Source: Planctomycetota bacterium
GTDB taxonomy: Bacteria > Planctomycetota > UBA1135 > JADKAF01
Length of the DNA: 64,000 bases
Direction of reading: 5' to 3'
Assembly: GCA_016793245.1 (NCBI GenBank)
Contig: JAEUHW010000026.1
Location: forward strand, 1-64,000
Shown here: piece after piece, positions 59,660-64,000 of the stretch
How the letters are laid out: each line of letters begins with the position of its first letter
Position numbering within the stretch: position 1 is the first letter of the stretch
Program-made: the position numbers and the translations under genes
The notes under the pieces: model-generated
Databases searched by the model: none
What the model was told of the DNA's origin: nothing
What the model saw: the letters and a program-made list of their open reading frames with translations, nothing else

Positions 59660-60721
59660 TCAGAGCGCTTGCAGGACGAGCGGCTGGATCAGCGGCACGG
59701 CGAGCTCGCGCAGCTCGAGGCGCGACTGCAGCGGATGATAGCCGTCGCGCTGCGCGTGGATCAGGTACTCGCCGGCGGGGAGGCCGCCCAAGCGCAGCGT
59801 GCCATCGGCCGCGGTCTTGCCGCGCGCGCCGCCGCGCGCTTCGGGGTCCGGCGGCACGAGATCGACGCTCACGCCTTCGAGCGGGGTCCCGATCTCGTCC
59901 ATCAGGGTGAACGCCACCTCGCCGACCGGAGGCAAGCCGCCCACGTCCTGGCGCGCGGGCGCGTTCTCGATCTCGACGCGCAGCGGGGTGCGCAACGCGC
60001 GACCGAGCGGCCCGATCGAGAGATCGTAGGAACCGGGGGGCACGTCGACGAAGCGGTAGCGCCCGTTGCCGTCGGCCAAGGTCTCCCTGCGCGGACGCTG
60101 TCCTTCGAGATCGACCTCCACGCGCTGCAGCGCGACGATGGCGAAGGGGGCGACCGCGCGCAGCTCTTCGCCGCTGTGGACCACGCCTTCCAGCGTGGCG
60201 AGCGGAGCGAGCACCAAGCTGATCCGCTGCACCGCGGAGCGCGGATCGAGCTCGGCGATGGTGAGCACGGAGTCGAGCCCGGGCGCGCTGGCTGCGATGC
60301 GGTAGCTCGCCGGCACGAGCTCCTCGAAGCTCGCGACCGCGCCGACCGGCGGCTGCCGGCGTGGCGTCGCCGCCGCTCGCAGGCGCGCCGGCCGCGCGCC
60401 GCCATCGTCGAAGGAGGGCGCGACGAAAACCTCGACGCCCGCGGGCAGCTCGACGCCGAGAGGCGGCTGGACCAGGACCTCCAAGCGCACGCGCTCGTAG
60501 CGGCGCTCCGGCAGCGCGTCGGGCTCGCCGCCGGAGCTGCGCTGGGAGCCGTTCGCTTCTTCGAGGGCGGCGGGGGACGCCGCGCTCTCGGGGTTCGCGA
60601 GCGAGAGCTCGGCGCGCTCCTTCGATCCGCCTTCGTTCGGAGCGGCAGTGCCGAGGATCCACCAGGTGGCGCCGGCGCCGAGCGCCAGCGCGAGGAGCGC
60701 GAGCCACGTGCGTTGGGTCAT
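59660..60721 (-). CDS. Membrane-anchored Cna-B/carboxypeptidase-regulatory-like protein
   Basis: A 353-residue protein. The ATG at 60721 gives an N-terminal helix (QRTWLALLALALGAGATWWI) that can be a signal anchor. The soluble part contains three or four beta-sandwich repeats of the carboxypeptidase regulatory-like/Cna-B class. Examples are TLADGNGRYRFVDVPPGSYD and KTAADGTLRLGGLPAGEYLI, with the ending AQRDGYHPLQSRLELRELAV. These domains bind carbohydrate or protein or serve as spacers. There is no enzyme motif. It is the first gene of a two-gene unit. Confidence 0.75.
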   Translation of the reverse strand: MTQRTWLALLALALGAGATWWILGTAAPNEGGSKERAELSLANPESAASPAALEEANGSQRSSGGEPDALPERRYERVRLEVLVQPPLGVELPAGVEVFVAPSFDDGGARPARLRAAATPRRQPPVGAVASFEELVPASYRIAASAPGLDSVLTIAELDPRSAVQRISLVLAPLATLEGVVHSGEELRAVAPFAIVALQRVEVDLEGQRPRRETLADGNGRYRFVDVPPGSYDLSIGPLGRALRTPLRVEIENAPARQDVGGLPPVGEVAFTLMDEIGTPLEGVSVDLVPPDPEARGGARGKTAADGTLRLGGLPAGEYLIHAQRDGYHPLQSRLELRELAVPLIQPLVLQAL

Positions 60722-60889
60722 CGATCGAAGCGCCGAGCCGCGGCGCGGAGAAGAGGCAGCGAACCTAGCTACGGGGCCGCGCCCCGGGGCGCTCCCAAGC
60801 TTGGATAGGGTAGCGGCCGACACTAGGATGTTCCGGCCTCAAATCCGCCCGGGCCCCTTCGTCCGGATTCTCGACGGACCTCACCGCAC

Positions 60890-63800
60890 ATGCAGATGCT
60901 GCGCACGGCGCTCCAAGCGCTCCTCTTCGCCGTTCTCGCCGCGCTCGGCGCCTCCGCGCAGGACGGGGGGAGCGGCGGGCTCGACCGCGGAAAGAGCCGC
61001 GTCATCGTCCTCGGCTTCGATGGCATGGACGCCATGGTCTCGGAGCACTACATGCGCGGCGAGGCGCCGGTGATGCCGTTCCTCGCGGGCCTCGCGAAGC
61101 AGGGCACCTACGAGCCGATGGCCACGACCAACCCCGCGCAGTCACCCGTCGCGTGGGCGGCGATGAACTCGGGCGTGAACCCTGGCAAGACCGGCGTCTT
61201 CGACTTCGTCGCGCGGCAGATCCCCGACGGAGGCAAGAACGGGCGCGTGCCGCAGCCGACGCTGGGCTTGGCGAAGCAGGGCACCTACTCGCTGCGGGAC
61301 TATCAATCGCCCGGTTTCGCGACCAAGGTCGCCGGGGGGATCGCGCTCGCGTTCCTGGCCCTCGGGCTCCTCCTCTGGCTCGCCGCTCGCCTCGGCCTGC
61401 CGTGCCGCGGGATCACCGCGGGGCTCCTGCTCGGGCTCTGCTTCGGCATCTCCGTGGCCTGGCTCATCTCGTGGGAGCGTTTCGATCCATGGCGCAGCGC
61501 GATCGGCGGGCTCGCCATGGCGCTCGTCGTGGGAGGCGCGGCACAGCTGCTGCTCGGCCGTCGCTTCGTGACGCCCTGGCCGCTCGCGTTCGTGCTGCTC
61601 GGCCTCTGCACCGGCGTGCCCGCGGGGCTCCGCATCCATGAGCTCGCACGAGCGCTCCCGCCCGAGCTGCCGGCGGCCGAGCGCGCGAACGTGGCCGAGC
61701 CCTTCTGGAAGGCTACCTCGGAGGCCGGCATCGGCTTCGATGGCTTCCAGATGGCGATGACCTTCCCCGTCGAGGAGATCGAGAATACGCGCGTGCTCGC
61801 GGGACTCGGCGTGCCCTGCGGGCGCCTCTCGTTCGGCGACTGGTTCCTCTATGACGAGACCGAGGCGGGCGAGCGCACCTCGCAGACCGCGGGCTTCATC
61901 TATCCGCTGAAGGCGGAGCGCAAGGAGTCGGGCGCCACCTTCCGCACCAAGCTCGGCGGGCCGCGGAACTTCCTGGAAGAGCATCGCGTCGACGCGCAGA
62001 TCGACGAGGTGAAGCGCAAGATCGCCGCCCTCGAGGCCATCAAGCCGCGCGGCTACAAGGAATCGGTCGAGCGGAACACCAAGCTCGAAGCGCTGCGCGA
62101 AGAGAAGGCGAAGCTCGAAGCGGAGAAGGCCGCCTCGCGCACGCAGATCGACCTCGAGATCCGCATCCCCGCGCCGCCGGCGCTGCATCAGGTGACGGGG
62201 CGCGCGATCGAGGCGCTGCTCGCCTTGCAGCACTTCACCGGCGGCGTGGAGCAGATGCTGCGGCAGAACCTCTCACTGCTCGGCCAGGCCAGCACGAGCG
62301 CATGGGATGCGCTGGACGTCGCGCTCGCGATCGAAGCAGCTCTGAAGGGCGAAGGCGAAGGGCTGCGCGCCGCGGGCAAGTCCTTCCCGGCCGCCGCCGG
62401 CGAGCTGCAGCGCGCGCTCGATGCGCTGCGCACCGATGCCGAGCGCAAGGCCGAGGTCACGCTGCAAGGGACGACGCAGCGCATGGCGGCGCGCGAGTGG
62501 TCGCGCGACTTCTACGAGCTCAGCTTCGTGATGCAGGAGCTCTGGGGCCCCGCGGTCGTGAAGTCGGACAGCATCACGCGGGCGAAGGTGATGAGCCTCT
62601 ACCCGATGAAGCTCTACGTGAGCCCGCTGAACCTCGACGCGACGAAGCAGCCGTTCCACCAGAACATCACCTATCCGCGCGCCTTCGGTCAGGAGCTCAC
62701 CGACCTCCTCGGCAAGCCCTTCGAGACGCTCGGCTGGGCCTGCGCCACGCACCCGCTGAAGGACGCGCTGATCGACGAGCAGACCTTCCTCGAGGATGTC
62801 GAGGCCAAGTGGAACTTCCGGCGCGAGCTCCTGCTGAAGCTGCTCGACGGCACGGATGCGCGCGTCTCCTTCTTCCTCTTCGGGGAGACCGATCGCGTGC
62901 AGCACATGTTCTTCCGCTACTTGGACCAGCAGCACCCGCTGCACGCCGAGCACACGAAGAACACCGGCAAGCTCCGCTTCTTCGGCGAGACCATCGACGC
63001 GCGCGACGCGATCGCGGTGATCTACCGGAAGGCCGACGAGCTCTGCCGCGAGGTGCACGAGCGCTTCGTCGCCAAGGACCCGAACGCAGTGATGATGGTG
63101 GTCTCGGACCACGGCTTCTCTTCGTTCCGACGCGAGTTCCACCTGCAGAACTGGCTGCGCGAGAAGGGCTATCTCGTGATCAAGGCCGAGCAGGAGGACG
63201 CGTTCAAGGCCGAGGCTCGCGCGGGGAGTCTCTTCGAAGGCGCCGGCATCTTCACGGCGATCGACTGGGAGAAGACGAAGGCGTACTCGGTCGGCCTCGG
63301 CAAGGTGTACCTGAATCGCGCCGATCGCGAGAAGTGGTTCGACGACAGCGGCAAGGAGCATCCCGGGCTGGTGAAACCGGAAGAGTGCGACGCGTTGATG
63401 GACGAGATCTCGCGCGGCCTGCTCGCCGAGCGCGATGCCGATGGCAAGCAGGTCTTCCGCGCGATCTACAAGGCGAAGGACATCTACCAGGGCGACCAGT
63501 GGCAGGTGGAGGCGGACCTCTACGTCGGCTTCCAGTACGGCTACCGCATCTCGTGGGAGGCTTCCCTCGGCGCGATGGGGCTCACGACCGACGAGAACGG
63601 CCAGCGCGCCTTCTCCGGTCCGCTGAAGGACAACGTCCTCAAGTGGAGCGGCGACCACTGCTCGGTGGATCCCTCGTACGTCACCGGCGTCTTCTTCAGC
63701 AATCGCAAGCTCGCGGTGGATCCGGCGGACAAGGATTACGAGCTCCCGCCGCGTCCGGCGAACGATCCGCTGCCGACGCCGGCGCGCTTCGAGGATGCGC

Positions 63801-63931
63801 CGGGCTTGAAGTTCGACGACCGCAACGCGCCCGCGCGCGTGAATCTGCTGCACGTCGCTCCCACGATCCTCGATCTCGTCGGCGTGCCCGTGCCCGCCGC
63901 GATGGACCGCAAGCCTCTGCGCTTGCGCTGA
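60890..63931 (+). CDS. Phosphodiesterase/alkaline phosphatase-superfamily membrane enzyme
   Basis: A 1013-residue protein with a signal peptide (LRTALQALLFAVLAALGASA). The type I phosphodiesterase core begins with metal ligand D44 (RVIVLGFDGMDAMV) and TTNPAQSPVAWAAMNSG, which should hold the nucleophile. It resumes after about residue 590 with FGETDRVQHMFFRYLD, MMVVSDHGFSSFRREFHL and SGDHCSVDPSYVTGVFF. The core is interrupted at about 145-255 by four membrane helices and at about 360-420 by a charged coiled coil. Such enzymes hydrolyse phosphodiester or phosphonate bonds, for instance of envelope lipids. The second Met at residue 3 could be the start. Confidence 0.85.
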   Translation: MQMLRTALQALLFAVLAALGASAQDGGSGGLDRGKSRVIVLGFDGMDAMVSEHYMRGEAPVMPFLAGLAKQGTYEPMATTNPAQSPVAWAAMNSGVNPGKTGVFDFVARQIPDGGKNGRVPQPTLGLAKQGTYSLRDYQSPGFATKVAGGIALAFLALGLLLWLAARLGLPCRGITAGLLLGLCFGISVAWLISWERFDPWRSAIGGLAMALVVGGAAQLLLGRRFVTPWPLAFVLLGLCTGVPAGLRIHELARALPPELPAAERANVAEPFWKATSEAGIGFDGFQMAMTFPVEEIENTRVLAGLGVPCGRLSFGDWFLYDETEAGERTSQTAGFIYPLKAERKESGATFRTKLGGPRNFLEEHRVDAQIDEVKRKIAALEAIKPRGYKESVERNTKLEALREEKAKLEAEKAASRTQIDLEIRIPAPPALHQVTGRAIEALLALQHFTGGVEQMLRQNLSLLGQASTSAWDALDVALAIEAALKGEGEGLRAAGKSFPAAAGELQRALDALRTDAERKAEVTLQGTTQRMAAREWSRDFYELSFVMQELWGPAVVKSDSITRAKVMSLYPMKLYVSPLNLDATKQPFHQNITYPRAFGQELTDLLGKPFETLGWACATHPLKDALIDEQTFLEDVEAKWNFRRELLLKLLDGTDARVSFFLFGETDRVQHMFFRYLDQQHPLHAEHTKNTGKLRFFGETIDARDAIAVIYRKADELCREVHERFVAKDPNAVMMVVSDHGFSSFRREFHLQNWLREKGYLVIKAEQEDAFKAEARAGSLFEGAGIFTAIDWEKTKAYSVGLGKVYLNRADREKWFDDSGKEHPGLVKPEECDALMDEISRGLLAERDADGKQVFRAIYKAKDIYQGDQWQVEADLYVGFQYGYRISWEASLGAMGLTTDENGQRAFSGPLKDNVLKWSGDHCSVDPSYVTGVFFSNRKLAVDPADKDYELPPRPANDPLPTPARFEDAPGLKFDDRNAPARVNLLHVAPTILDLVGVPVPAAMDRKPLRLR

Positions 63932-63942
63932 GCGCCCGAGGG

Positions 63943-64000
63943 ATGCCGGCGATGAGCTCCACGTGGAGCGCGACGCGTCTCGCGCAGGTCCTCGCGACGG
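63943..64000 (+). CDS. Possible start of a further gene, cut by the window edge
   Basis: Eleven nt after the phosphodiesterase stop, GAGGG precedes ATG 63943, and a second in-frame ATG follows at 63952 (MPAMSSTWSATRLAQVLAT). The frame stays open to the window end. Only about 19 codons are visible, so no product can be named. Confidence 0.35.
   Translation, partial: MPAMSSTWSATRLAQVLAT

Overview
The window is a gene-dense chromosomal segment of about 70% G+C by eye. It has no rRNA, no intact insertion sequence, no integrase and no CRISPR array. The gene families suggest a Gram-negative-type bacterium of the Planctomycetota or a close relative. The clues are secreted ELWxxDGT, SBBP and FG-GAP propeller proteins sharing one C-terminal module, squalene-cyclase-like toroid proteins linked to ExbB/ExbD, a SurA-type chaperone, and many long TPR/HEAT proteins. 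This assignment is an inference from content, since no phylogenetic marker was aligned. Very high G+C leaves long open frames on the opposite strands; these were treated as shadows.

Layout. 1-3578: three-gene + strand operon (HEAT protein cut by the window edge, membrane protein, GT-C-type glycosyltransferase). 3692-4474: a small lipoprotein whose stop codon lies in the CTAG boundary of a 169-bp inverted-repeat element. 4672-6458: CbpA-type J-protein, then queF and a DUF971 gene on the minus strand. 6594-7380: tRNA-Phe with its own promoter, followed by a decaying array of 40-bp units that starts with five covarying hairpins. 7479-16825: nucleoside-type MFS transporter, fructose-1,6-bisphosphatase, a large sensor kinase, ribF, def, a TPR protein and rpsT. 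17024-27258 (minus): two toroid paralogues, a SurA-like isomerase, mfd and rnc. 27374-37157: alpha/beta hydrolase, dGTPase with a di-heme peroxidase, LON-domain protein, THUMP-like methyltransferase, the kbl-tdh threonine catabolism pair and a sugar epimerase. 37198-46784 (minus): two exported hypothetical proteins and three secreted propeller proteins. 46911-49690 (minus): a histidine kinase and a receiver-phosphatase forming a signalling pair. 49968-58378: the main + strand operon. 58416-63931: exported hypothetical, Cna-B-like membrane protein and a phosphodiesterase-superfamily membrane enzyme.

The most interesting system is at 49968-58378: a 1063-residue secreted TPR protein, ExbB, ExbD and a 1292-residue protein. 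The 1292-residue protein has a PD40-type propeller, then a transmembrane helix carrying the TonB-type Ser-xxx-His spacing (S398/H402), a long disordered region and a squalene-cyclase-like alpha/alpha toroid. The gene at 20041-21606 independently shows the same plan: a SLAGH-containing single helix (S38/H42), a Pro/Glu linker and a toroid. I read these as TonB-like energised proteins in which the usual TonB C-terminal domain is replaced by a toroid, driven by the proton motive force through ExbB/ExbD. That function is inferred. The sequence shows the architecture, the operon and the motif spacing.
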